Origin: an uncultured Pleurocapsa sp.
Lineage (GTDB): Bacteria > Cyanobacteriota > Cyanobacteriia > Cyanobacteriales > Xenococcaceae
Assembly (NCBI GenBank): GCA_937884735.1
Contig: CAKZYI010000507.1
Span: 1-9,095, forward strand
Reading direction: 5' to 3'
Length of the DNA: 9,095 nucleotides
The first letter of the stretch is position 1. Every line of letters starts with the position of its first letter. The notes beneath the pieces are model-generated. The model searched no databases, had not been told where the DNA came from, and saw only the letters and a list, made by a program, of their open reading frames with translations. The position numbers and the translations under genes are program-made. Of this stretch, positions 1 to 7,883 are shown piece by piece.

Positions 1-2483
1 GATTAGCCAACAGTATCTTTAGCAAGGCAGACGTTAGCATACAGAGACTAAGAGACAAGGGCAACAGCTTTATTGAGAGTCAGCCAAAGGTAAGCAATTC
101 CAACGGTAGTGTCTTTTTGGGGCGTAGTTTGGACTCTCTTTTGGATCGTTCAGAGAAATATCGCACTGAATTTGATGATGACTATATCTCAGTAGAGCAT
201 TTAGTCTTAGGCTTTGTTAAAGACGATCGCTTTGGGCGCAAGCTACTACAGGAGATGGGCTTAAGCGAAAACAGACTCAAAGAAATTATTACCCAGGTGC
301 GCGGCAAACAAAAAGTTACCGACCAAAACCCTGAAGGAAAATTCGATGCTTTAGAAAAGTATGGACGAGAGTTAACCAAATTAGCCAGAGAAGGTAAACT
401 AGACCCCGTAATTGGTCGTGATGAAGAAATTCGTCGCACAATTCAAATCTTGTCTCGTCGTACCAAAAACAATCCTGTATTGATTGGCGAACCAGGTGTA
501 GGTAAAACTGCCATTGTTGAAGGATTAGCACAGCGCATTATCAATCGAGATGTCCCAGAATCTCTGCGCGATCGCACTGTGGTAGCCTTAGATATGGGTG
601 CGTTGATTGCAGGGGCAAAACTGCGGGGTGAATTTGAAGAACGTCTTAAAGCTGTATTAAAAGAGGTCACTGAATCTGAAGGTAATGTAATCTTGTTTAT
701 CGATGAGATTCATACCGTTGTCGGTGCGGGTGCAGCCCAAGGATCGATGGATGCGGGTAATTTACTCAAGCCCATGTTAGCCAGGGGAGAATTGCGCTGT
801 ATTGGTGCAACTACTCTAGATGAGTATCGCAAATATATTGAGAAGGATGCCGCCTTAGAAAGACGTTTCCAATCAGTATTAGTAGACGAACCTAATGTAG
901 TAGATACCATATCTATCCTACGGGGACTCAAAGAGCGTTATGAAGGTCATCATGGGGTAAGTATTACCGATACTGCTTTGGTAGCGGCTGCAACCCTGTC
1001 TAACCGTTATATAAGCGATCGCTTTTTGCCCGATAAGGCGATTGATTTGGTAGATGAGTCGGCTGCTAAGCTCAAAATGGAAATTACTTCTAAGCCTGAA
1101 GAGCTGGATGAAATAGACCGCAAGATTCTTCAGTTAGAAATGGAAAGACTGTCTTTAGAAAAAGAAGATAATCCTATCTCCAAAGAGAGATTAGAAAAGC
1201 TAGAAAAAGAACTAGCAGATCTCAAAGAAGAGCAATTGGAAATAAATGCTCAGTGGCAATCGGAAAAAGAAGTAATTGACCAAATTCGCGATTTAAAAGA
1301 CCAAATAAACTCAGTCAATCTAGAAATTGAACAATCAGAAAGAGACTACGATCTTAATCGTGCTGCGGAATTACGCTATGGAAAATTAACAAAGCTACAA
1401 GAGAAAGTTGTTGAGATCGAGCAAAAGTTAGCGGAAAGACTAACCTCTGGCAAGTCTTTACTAAGAGAAGAAGTATTAGAGTCTGATATTGCAGAAATTA
1501 TTGCAAAATGGACTGGTATTCCGCTTAAAAAGCTAATTGAATCGGAAAAATCGAAGTTACTTAACCTAGAGTCAGAATTGCACGAGCGAGTAATAGGACA
1601 AGAAGAAGCTGTAACTGCTGTAGCCGATGCAATCCAGCGTTCACGTGCAGGGCTTGCAGATCCCCAGCGTCCTACTGCTAGCTTTATTTTCCTTGGTCCT
1701 ACTGGTGTGGGTAAAACTGAACTAGCCAAAGCACTATCCCAAGGCCTATTTGACACCGAAGAAGCTTTGGTAAGGATCGACATGTCCGAATATATGGAGA
1801 AACATTCTATCTCCCGTCTAGTTGGTGCGCCTCCAGGGTATGTCGGTTATGCAGAAGGTGGACAGTTACCTGAAGCGATAAGCCGTCGTCCCTATTCGGT
1901 AATTCTCTTTGACGAAATCGAAAAAGCCCACCCTGATGTCTTTAATTTAATGCTGCAAATTCTAGACGATGGTAGACTTACCGATTCTCAAGGGCGTACC
2001 GTAGACTTCACTAATACTATTATTATCATGACTAGTAATATTGGTTCGCAGTATATTCTTGACGTAGCAGGAGATGATACCCAATACGAAGAAATGCGAT
2101 CGCGTGTCATGATAGCAATGCGAGATAATTTTCGTCCTGAATTTCTCAACCGTATTGATGACATTATTATCTTCCATGCCCTAACCAAAGTACAGCTACG
2201 CAATATTGTTCAGCTACAGGTTAAGAGTTTAGAAAAACGTTTAGAAGACCAAAAACTATCCTTGAAAATCTCAGAAAGTGGCTTGGATTATCTAGCCGAC
2301 CTTGGTTTTGATCCTGTATATGGTGCAAGACCATTGAAACGGGCTATCTCCAGGTATTTAGAAACTGCGATCGCAAAATCAATTTTGCGGGGGGAATATC
2401 AAGGAGGCGATTCTATCTTTGTCGATGTAGAAGGAGAGAGTCTTACCTTTAAACGTTTATCCGCTGAGATATTAACTAGTTAG
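1..2483 (+). CDS. clpB: ATP-dependent disaggregase ClpB (Hsp100), 5' end cut by window edge
   Basis: Hsp100 hexamer that threads aggregated proteins through its pore together with DnaK, in the cytoplasm. The frame is open from base 3 with no stop, and reads in good ClpB N-domain sequence (from LANSIFSKADVS), so the gene begins before the window; the TTG at 117 is internal. About 826 residues are visible, so roughly 45 are missing from a usual ~870. In order: rest of the N domain; NBD1 with Walker A GEPGVGKT (486-509), Walker B ILFIDEIH (about 690-713) and arginine-finger region ERRFQ; the Glu/Lys/Leu-rich coiled-coil middle domain (about 1090-1450) that marks ClpB rather than ClpC or ClpA; WTGIP linker; NBD2 with Walker A GPTGVGKT (1695-1718), Walker B VILFDEI (1899-1919), pore loop GYVGYAEGG, FRPEFLNRID, and sensor-2 GARPLKRAI. 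No ClpP-binding loop is seen. It ends in tandem TAG TAG. Oddity: the NBD1 pore loop reads KLRG instead of the usual KYRG or KFRG. ClpB1 versus ClpB2 cannot be settled from this. Confidence 0.97.
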   Translation, partial: LANSIFSKADVSIQRLRDKGNSFIESQPKVSNSNGSVFLGRSLDSLLDRSEKYRTEFDDDYISVEHLVLGFVKDDRFGRKLLQEMGLSENRLKEIITQVRGKQKVTDQNPEGKFDALEKYGRELTKLAREGKLDPVIGRDEEIRRTIQILSRRTKNNPVLIGEPGVGKTAIVEGLAQRIINRDVPESLRDRTVVALDMGALIAGAKLRGEFEERLKAVLKEVTESEGNVILFIDEIHTVVGAGAAQGSMDAGNLLKPMLARGELRCIGATTLDEYRKYIEKDAALERRFQSVLVDEPNVVDTISILRGLKERYEGHHGVSITDTALVAAATLSNRYISDRFLPDKAIDLVDESAAKLKMEITSKPEELDEIDRKILQLEMERLSLEKEDNPISKERLEKLEKELADLKEEQLEINAQWQSEKEVIDQIRDLKDQINSVNLEIEQSERDYDLNRAAELRYGKLTKLQEKVVEIEQKLAERLTSGKSLLREEVLESDIAEIIAKWTGIPLKKLIESEKSKLLNLESELHERVIGQEEAVTAVADAIQRSRAGLADPQRPTASFIFLGPTGVGKTELAKALSQGLFDTEEALVRIDMSEYMEKHSISRLVGAPPGYVGYAEGGQLPEAISRRPYSVILFDEIEKAHPDVFNLMLQILDDGRLTDSQGRTVDFTNTIIIMTSNIGSQYILDVAGDDTQYEEMRSRVMIAMRDNFRPEFLNRIDDIIIFHALTKVQLRNIVQLQVKSLEKRLEDQKLSLKISESGLDYLADLGFDPVYGARPLKRAISRYLETAIAKSILRGEYQGGDSIFVDVEGESLTFKRLSAEILTS

Positions 2484-2515
2484 TAGCAAGGTGTAGCCAG
2501 TAATTAAACTATAAG

Positions 2516-2554
2516 CGCGGTAACTGTGCAATGTGCAATCAGTTACCGCGTTTT
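2516..2554 (+). terminator. Intrinsic terminator of clpB
   Basis: A perfect 11-bp inverted repeat, CGCGGTAACTG (2516-2526) and CAGTTACCGCG (2540-2550), encloses a 13-base loop and is followed directly by TTTTGTTC and further T-rich sequence. It lies 32 bases after the clpB stop. This is a textbook rho-independent terminator and separates clpB from the NTPase genes downstream. Confidence 0.9.
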
Positions 2555-2843
2555 GTTCTATTCAATTTTTTGGTGTTTCTTTTGCTCAGTCTTCGATCTT
2601 CTCTTGTTGATGAATATCGAACATTTTTCGTCACTATTTTTTATTTGCACAAATTGATCTTTATATTAAAACGGCATCTTACTTTAGTCATAGAGAACTA
2701 TACCCAATAAGTCACGAAAGTATTAAAAATCCTTACTCATTTAGTTTGAATACAATCACAGACATTTTTCAGATGTATTTAGTTATCCAAACTTTTACTA
2801 TTAAATAGCAATCGATAAGCGGGTGATTTTAAGGATGTACACG
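2555..2843. other. AT-rich non-coding leader of the NTPase gene pair
   Basis: About 290 bases between the clpB terminator and the chosen start of the next gene. I see no open frame worth calling on either strand, no tRNA and no riboswitch-like structure. The promoter of the NTPase pair must lie here but is not obvious. Candidate -10 boxes are TACAAT (2751-2756) and TACTAT (2796-2801), neither with a convincing -35 at 16-18 bases. A 6-bp inverted repeat, TTCGAT (2592-2597) and ATCGAA (2616-2621), is short enough to be chance. Confidence 0.5.
2830..2835 (+). promoter_or_regulatory. Shine-Dalgarno TAAGGA that decides the start of the HTH-NTPase
   Basis: TAAGGA sits 8 bases before the ATG at 2844, ideal spacing. 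The upstream in-frame GTG at 2823 has no comparable site, and the ATG at 2835 overlaps the site itself, so 2844 is preferred. The resulting N-terminus (MTLDLDFTW) also begins close to the start of the HTH domain, as I would expect for this family. Confidence 0.6.
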
Positions 2844-4205
2844 ATGACCCTAGATTTGGATTTTACTTGGAAGGTAGCCAGACAAACAGCAGACAACATA
2901 ATTTTTCAACATACTGGCAAACATCTTAGCGATGTAGAGATTATTATTTTGCGCGGTGCTTGGGAAAATCGCACCTACGAGCAAATTGCTGAGGCGAAGG
3001 ACTATACTGCCAATTATTTGAGCAAGGATGTTGGCGGCAAACTTTGGTTCAATCTTTCTACAGCTTTGAAAGAAAGAGTATCTAAAAGAAATTTTAAAGC
3101 AGCCCTACGAAGGGAATGGAAAGATCGCTCTGAGGCTATTTTAACTGAATATCGATCGCAACGAACCCAATTGACATCTACCAAAAACTTAGAGTTTCCT
3201 GAAGGATCGGTGGCGTTAAATTCTCTCTTTTATTTGGAGCGCACGCCGATTGAATCGATTTGCTATGAAACCATTGCTAGACCTGGTTCTTTGATTCGGA
3301 TCAAAGGGGCAAAATGGATAGGTAAGACTTCTTTAGTCAATCGTATTTTGGAACAAGGCATTTTTCAAGGACAAAAGACCGTCTATTTAGATTTTGATGG
3401 TGTCGAACATAATATTTTAGAAAACCTAGATAAATTAATGCGTTGGCTGTGCGTCATGGTTTCTCATCAATTGAAACTAGCTAACAAAGTCGATAGTTAC
3501 TGGGATACTGATATTTTGGGTAGTAACGACAACTGCACTTTCTACTTTAATCAATACATTTTGGCAGAGGTAGACAGCGATATTATTTTGGCTTTCGATA
3601 ATGTAGATCGCCTGTTTCCCTATCAAGAAACGGTGGAAGATTTTCTGGGACTTTTGCGTAGCTGGCATGAAAAAGGAAAAACCTACCATTGTTGGTCGAG
3701 ACTAAAGTTAGTTTTGGCACATTCAACCGAAATTTATGTTCCTCTCGACATAAATCAGTCTCCTTTCAATGCAGGAGTACCAATTTTGTTAGAAGAGTTA
3801 GATCGCCAACAGGTAATAACTCTAGCTAATTTGTACCAGTTAGATTGGAGCGAATCCGATCTCGACAGGTTAATGGAGGAAGTGGGGGGACACCCTTATT
3901 TAGTTAGGCTAGCAATGTATCATATCAGTACTCAAAATATTGACTTGGACGAATTTTTGGTCGAAGCTACTTCAGAAACAGGAATTTATAGTAATCTGCT
4001 ACGTCGTTTGGCAAACATTATGCACAGATCGCCTGGACTGAGTCAGACATTTACTCAGGTGGTGCAATCTGATGAAGCAGTCGCTATAGATCGCAAGCAG
4101 CTTTACAAATTACACAGTCTTGGTTTGATCAAACATCATCGTAATTTGGTTTCTCCTCGTTGCAAACTATATCGCGATTACTTTAATAATTTGAGTAGTA
4201 AATAA
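2844..4205 (+). CDS. HTH (vMAP-type) plus AAA_35-like P-loop NTPase, putative signalling or regulatory protein
   Basis: 453 residues from ATG 2844 (460 if GTG 2823 is used). Residues about 5-92 resemble the HTH found in cyanobacterial vWA-MoxR-associated (vMAP) proteins: TGKHLSDVEIIILRG, then TYEQIAE and a recognition-helix-like stretch YTANYLSKDVGGKLW. A P-loop domain of the AAA_35 ('AAA-like') type follows, with Walker A GAKWIGKTS (155-163) and Walker B IILAFDNVD (247-255). The C-terminus has a winged-helix-like end, with KLHSLGLI then SPRCKLYRDYF. There is no signal peptide or TM segment, so it should be cytoplasmic. The Walker B motif has Asn253 where many relatives carry Glu, which could slow hydrolysis. 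The next gene starts 6 bases after its stop, so the two are surely co-transcribed. By family it is a STAND-like switch or regulator; its DNA target or partner is unknown. Family recognition is by motif memory, not a search. Confidence 0.85.
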   Translation: MTLDLDFTWKVARQTADNIIFQHTGKHLSDVEIIILRGAWENRTYEQIAEAKDYTANYLSKDVGGKLWFNLSTALKERVSKRNFKAALRREWKDRSEAILTEYRSQRTQLTSTKNLEFPEGSVALNSLFYLERTPIESICYETIARPGSLIRIKGAKWIGKTSLVNRILEQGIFQGQKTVYLDFDGVEHNILENLDKLMRWLCVMVSHQLKLANKVDSYWDTDILGSNDNCTFYFNQYILAEVDSDIILAFDNVDRLFPYQETVEDFLGLLRSWHEKGKTYHCWSRLKLVLAHSTEIYVPLDINQSPFNAGVPILLEELDRQQVITLANLYQLDWSESDLDRLMEEVGGHPYLVRLAMYHISTQNIDLDEFLVEATSETGIYSNLLRRLANIMHRSPGLSQTFTQVVQSDEAVAIDRKQLYKLHSLGLIKHHRNLVSPRCKLYRDYFNNLSSK

Positions 4206-4211
4206 TTATTG

Positions 4212-6893
4212 ATGAATATTAATCGTACTTTATGCTCTTATCAGGTTGGGGGAAGTTTGGCAGCAGATTCTCCTTGCTATGTCGAAAGAGAAGCCGATCG
4301 CGAGTTGGAAACAGCCTTAAAACAGGGTGAATTTTGTTATGTTTTAAATTCTCGTCAGATGGGCAAATCTAGTCTGCGAGTGCGAACAATGGCAAAACTA
4401 CAGGCAGAAGGGACTGTTTGTATTTTTATTGACCTTACTGGTATGGGTACTCAAGATGTAACCGCCGAGAAATGGTATGCAGGGATTATTCTAGCCATTG
4501 TCGATCGCTGTAATCTTGAATTTGATTGGCGTACTTGGTGGCGAGAGTATAGAGATTTATTAACTCCTGTACAAAGATTAGCTTGGTTTATTGAGTCGGT
4601 ATTGTTGGTAGAAGTTTCTAGTAAAATAGTAATTTTTATTGATGAAATCGATCGCGTTCTTAGCCAAAACTTTTCTCTCGATGATTTTTTAGTTTTTATT
4701 TATAGCTGTTATCAAAAACGTCAAATTAATTCTGCTTTTAAATGTCTAACTTTTACTTTATTGGGAGTAGCTTCGCCTCAAAATTTGATTAGAGATAAAA
4801 ACAATTCTACTTTTGAACTAGGCAGAAAAATCTGTTTGTCGGGTTTTAGTTTAGGGGAAGCAACCAGTTTGATCGAGGGTTGGTCAATCATAAGCGATCG
4901 CCCTGAAGCGATACTAGCAGAAATTTTAGACTGGACAAACGGACAACCATTTTTGACCCAAAAATTATGTCAGTTAACTTTAGAAAAGTTCAAGAAACTA
5001 TCTTTAGCAAAACCACGGGAACAAATAGCAGATATTGTCGAACGATATATTATTTATGACTGGGAAACCCAAGACGAACCAGAACATCTAAAGACTATTC
5101 GCGATCGCCTTTGTTATCGCGATAGTGCCATAACTATTAGGTTATTGGGACTGTATCAAGATATTCTACAACAGCGGTCAGTAGCGATCGACAATAGTAT
5201 CGAACAAATTGAGTTGCGTTTGTCAGGTTTGGCTATAGTAGAAGCGGGTAAATTAAAAGTTAATAATCCGATTTATTCTAGTATTTTTAATTTAGCTTGG
5301 ATTGAAATTGAATTAAGGAAATTACGTCCCTACAGTCAGACATTTACTAACTGGTTAGCTACCAAAGATAGTAGCTATTTATTAACAGGAAAAAAATTAC
5401 AGTCGGCTTTAACTTGGTCTTTAGGAAAAAGCCTAACCAATTGTGATTATCAATTTTTAGTTGCCAGCCAGGAACTAGCAAAACAAGAGCTAGCCGATAA
5501 TTTAGCAGCCACAAAAGCTGCTAGCGAACTATTGGCAGAAAGTATAAAAAAAGCCAGCTTTAAAGCAAAGAAAAGTTTTCTTGGCAAATATTGTTTAAGC
5601 AAAATAGTTCTGATCATAACTGCAATAATTTTAACTCTACGTTTTACGGGTATTTTACAAGCTTGGGAATGGAATTTACTAGATCGCTTTTTTATCTGGC
5701 GACTAACAGATACTATCGAACCAAGAGTAGTTGTGGTGACAATTAGCGAGCAAGATTTACAAGCAGTTGGTCGCATACCCATACCAAATAAAATTTTGGC
5801 AGAAGCAATTAATAATCTTAAAGTCAAACAACCAAAAGCGATTGCTTTAGATCTTTATCGCGATTTGCCAGTAGAATTGCCTGATATTTCTTTGCAGCAA
5901 ATAATTAGATCGACTCCCAATTTGTATTTAGTAGAAAAGGTTATTGGCGAATTAATTTCTCCTCCTAATGTCGATTCAGAACGTTTGGGCTTTAGTGATG
6001 TAATTATCGATAGCGACGACAAAGTACGTAGAGCTTTGCTTTCTATTGCGGATAAAAATGGACAGGTAAAGTTTAGTTTGGGTGCAAAAATAGCACTTCA
6101 ATATCTACAAGACAAACAGCTACAGTTCCAATATTTAACTGACTATCGCTATCGCTTGGGAGAAGCAAATTTTAAACGACTTACCGCTAATAGTGGCGGA
6201 TATATTAATGCTGATGTTGGTGGCTATCAAATATTACTCAACTATTGGGGAACAGAAAATAACTTTACCCGATATTCCTTAACTGAGGTTTTAAACAATA
6301 AAATAGCTGAGTCAGAGATACGTGATCGCTTAATATTTATTGGTTCGACTGCTGAGAGCGTTCGCGATGCTTTCGCAACTCCTTATAGCCAAGGTTGGTT
6401 TCGTTCTCCTCGTAGAATGCCAGGGGTTTTTATTCATGCTAATGTCGCCAGTCAAATTATTAATTCTGCAATGGGAGAACGTCCGTTAATTAAAACCTTA
6501 TCAAAAGGTTGGGAATTATTGTGGATTTTAACCTGGGGAATTATAGCAGTAGCTATTACTAGAAAATTGCGATCGCTCTTTATTATTACTATCTATATAT
6601 TTTTAATTACTGCAATCTTAATTGCTATTTGCTATGTAACTTTTATAGTAGGATACTGGCTGCCGTTAGTACCAACTTTATTAGTATCTTTACTAGCAAT
6701 AATTACTAGCATAATTTTAAAACACAAACAATGGGGAGATTTAAAGTTTAAATATACTTTAGGCTCTATCTTAGAGCAATACGACACCAATCCTTTCGTT
6801 ATTAGTCTGGCTTTAGAATATTTGAAGCAATCTGAAAGCATAAAGAATGTTAAGGCGATCAATCAATTAACAAGCGACTACAATACCAAATAA
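4212..6893 (+). CDS. Membrane sensor NTPase: AAA_35-like domain, TM, CHASE2, three TM
   Basis: 893 residues from ATG 4212; a TTG directly before it at 4209 would add one residue. No Shine-Dalgarno is seen and the previous stop is 6 bases upstream, so translation is probably coupled. Residues about 1-400 form an AAA_35-like NTPase domain typical of cyanobacteria: Walker A NSRQMGKSS (46-54), Walker B IVIFIDEID (139-147), and a GQPFLTQKLCQL block. A Lys/Ala-rich linker precedes TM1 (about 465-483). A periplasmic CHASE2 domain spans about 485-750 (LLDRFFIWRL; VVVVTISEQDL; KAIALDLYRDLP; RLIFIGSTAESVRDAFATP; MPGVFIHANVASQII). TM2 is near 766-784, TM3 near 790-811 and TM4 near 815-836, the usual three after CHASE2. 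The ~55-residue tail ends in an ALEYLKQSES motif and has no kinase, cyclase or phosphatase. The likely output is therefore the N-terminal NTPase. The CHASE2 ligand is unknown. The gene looks more AT-rich than clpB. Confidence 0.9.
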   Translation: MNINRTLCSYQVGGSLAADSPCYVEREADRELETALKQGEFCYVLNSRQMGKSSLRVRTMAKLQAEGTVCIFIDLTGMGTQDVTAEKWYAGIILAIVDRCNLEFDWRTWWREYRDLLTPVQRLAWFIESVLLVEVSSKIVIFIDEIDRVLSQNFSLDDFLVFIYSCYQKRQINSAFKCLTFTLLGVASPQNLIRDKNNSTFELGRKICLSGFSLGEATSLIEGWSIISDRPEAILAEILDWTNGQPFLTQKLCQLTLEKFKKLSLAKPREQIADIVERYIIYDWETQDEPEHLKTIRDRLCYRDSAITIRLLGLYQDILQQRSVAIDNSIEQIELRLSGLAIVEAGKLKVNNPIYSSIFNLAWIEIELRKLRPYSQTFTNWLATKDSSYLLTGKKLQSALTWSLGKSLTNCDYQFLVASQELAKQELADNLAATKAASELLAESIKKASFKAKKSFLGKYCLSKIVLIITAIILTLRFTGILQAWEWNLLDRFFIWRLTDTIEPRVVVVTISEQDLQAVGRIPIPNKILAEAINNLKVKQPKAIALDLYRDLPVELPDISLQQIIRSTPNLYLVEKVIGELISPPNVDSERLGFSDVIIDSDDKVRRALLSIADKNGQVKFSLGAKIALQYLQDKQLQFQYLTDYRYRLGEANFKRLTANSGGYINADVGGYQILLNYWGTENNFTRYSLTEVLNNKIAESEIRDRLIFIGSTAESVRDAFATPYSQGWFRSPRRMPGVFIHANVASQIINSAMGERPLIKTLSKGWELLWILTWGIIAVAITRKLRSLFIITIYIFLITAILIAICYVTFIVGYWLPLVPTLLVSLLAIITSIILKHKQWGDLKFKYTLGSILEQYDTNPFVISLALEYLKQSESIKNVKAINQLTSDYNTK

Positions 6894-7104
6894 ACAACAT
6901 ACCCTTTTGTCCAATAAAACTGAATGTTAGAGCTATATAATACTAAGCTCTGTTGGTATAAGTTATTTAAAATTAATGGAATAAAAAATATAGTTTATAC
7001 ACAAAAAAAAGATTTGAGTGGGCATCAAAGATTTTATTTGCTGTACTTTTAAACTTTCAATTATGCCCACCCTACGTTGATTGATAATGGTTCATTGCTA
7101 ATCA
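6894..7104. other. Convergent intergenic region
   Basis: 211 AT-rich bases between two genes that end towards each other. It contains the terminator-like hairpin listed separately (7003-7072). It also holds a weak hairpin AGAGCT (6929-6934) / AGCTCT (6946-6951), which could end the plus-strand transcript but lacks a T-run. No open frame or RNA gene is seen. Confidence 0.6.
7003..7072 (-). terminator. Probable terminator of the minus-strand operon; carries half of a TGCCCACCCTAC-type repeat
   Basis: On the minus strand, GTGGGCAT (7070-7063) pairs with ATGCCCAC (7025-7018). The stem extends two further pairs, one of them G-U, around a 37-base loop, and is followed 7 bases later by T8 (7010-7003). 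It lies about 35 bases beyond the DUF928 stop. The long loop and the gap before the T-run make it less ideal than the clpB terminator. The plus-strand sequence TGCCCACCCTAC (7064-7075) matches a short palindromic element I remember as dispersed in many cyanobacterial genomes, so this may be a degenerate copy reused as a terminator. Confidence 0.45.
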
Positions 7105-7836
7105 TTAATTGTCAATTAAAATCCCGCCTGATCGCAAGTATTTAGACCAAATAAATTCTCCATTATTTAAAAGAGATTTCTTCCCAGCCAAAATATTTAA
7201 AGCATCGTACCAAATACCTCTTTCTGCATACCAATTAGCTAGTTCTAAACTGGTTATATTAGAGGGTAGGTTACGATCGATTCGTTTGATTCCTGCGGTG
7301 ACTACAGGATCGCTGGGATGAGGATGAGGGTTACAGACCAAAACTAAAGCCCAACGGTAGTTTTGATCGATTTCCAAACCAGGAGCGTTGGAGTCTAGCT
7401 TGATGCCAATTAATCCCGATCTGTTAGTTAGAGCGATCGCTTGATGCCAGTAGGGTTTTTCACCCACTTTAGCAATGCTGAGTATGGCAGACTGGGCAGT
7501 AGTTGGGGGTATACTAGCCCAGAAGGTTGGGTATTCCTTGGTAGTTAACCCAGAGTTACTTTGGGGTACAATCGCTTTGAATTTGGAGCGATCGGCTTTT
7601 GCCGACATATCCCCAGGACATTTATTACCATTACGAGAAGCTGCACCTCCTGTTTCTTCTGGCTGTGCGTCTTCTGGGGGAGGTTGGAAAATCACGACAG
7701 TATCTTGTTTTTTCTTTTGACTAGCGATCGCATTTAAGTCACTGAAAACAGAGATTTCTGTTGCGGACAATAAACACAGCATTGCTAAAGAAATACTACT
7801 TGTTTTAATTTGCCAACTCCATCCCCATTTTTTCAT
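7105..7836 (-). CDS. Exported DUF928 domain protein
   Basis: 243 residues. It has a signal peptide: Lys2-Lys3, a hydrophobic core at about 14-32, and likely cleavage near residues 35-40. No lipobox is formed around Cys21, so it should be a soluble periplasmic or outer-surface protein. A polar, proline-rich linker (about 45-65) follows, then the DUF928 core: KFKAIVPQSNSGLTTKEYPTF, a beta-rich middle, LEIDQNYRWALVLVCNP, and the helical ending LANWYAERGIWYDALNILA. Cys73 and Cys168 are the only cysteines outside the signal and could form a disulfide. A GAGAAGAG-like ribosome site lies just before the ATG. It is the last gene of a three-gene minus-strand operon, 47 bases after its upstream neighbour. 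DUF928 has no established biochemical role. As I recall, it often sits near two-partner-secretion genes in cyanobacteria, and the exoprotein at 8669 fits that. Confidence 0.88.
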   Translation of the reverse strand: MKKWGWSWQIKTSSISLAMLCLLSATEISVFSDLNAIASQKKKQDTVVIFQPPPEDAQPEETGGAASRNGNKCPGDMSAKADRSKFKAIVPQSNSGLTTKEYPTFWASIPPTTAQSAILSIAKVGEKPYWHQAIALTNRSGLIGIKLDSNAPGLEIDQNYRWALVLVCNPHPHPSDPVVTAGIKRIDRNLPSNITSLELANWYAERGIWYDALNILAGKKSLLNNGEFIWSKYLRSGGILIDN

Positions 7837-7883
7837 ATACTCTTCTCAAGCATTTAAACTTTGTAGTCGTTTTATAAAAAACT

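Noticed and set aside
117..119. TTG as the start codon of clpB
   Set aside because: The frame stays open to base 3 and the upstream residues match the ClpB N domain, so this codon is internal and the gene starts before the window.
1376..1783. 135-codon open frame on the minus strand
   Set aside because: It lies wholly antisense to the ClpB middle domain and NBD2, is Ser-rich with no recognisable domain, and is a shadow of a highly conserved gene.
2645..2667. Possible promoter TTGCAC ... TATATT
   Set aside because: The spacing is only 11 bases, too short for a sigma-70 promoter.
4347..4373. Broken Walker A (Asn instead of the first Gly) in the CHASE2 NTPase
   Set aside because: SRQMGKSS is, as I recall, the usual form in this cyanobacterial NTPase family and keeps the essential GKS, so it is not evidence of inactivation.
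5450..5827. 125-codon open frame on the minus strand
   Set aside because: Antisense to the linker, TM1 and start of CHASE2, whose motifs are clear on the plus strand.
6929..6951. Hairpin AGAGCT/AGCTCT as terminator of the CHASE2 gene
   Set aside because: Only six pairs and no following T-run, so not called as a terminator.
7475..7720. 81-codon open frame on the plus strand
   Set aside because: Antisense to the DUF928 gene, which has a signal peptide, family motifs and a ribosome site.
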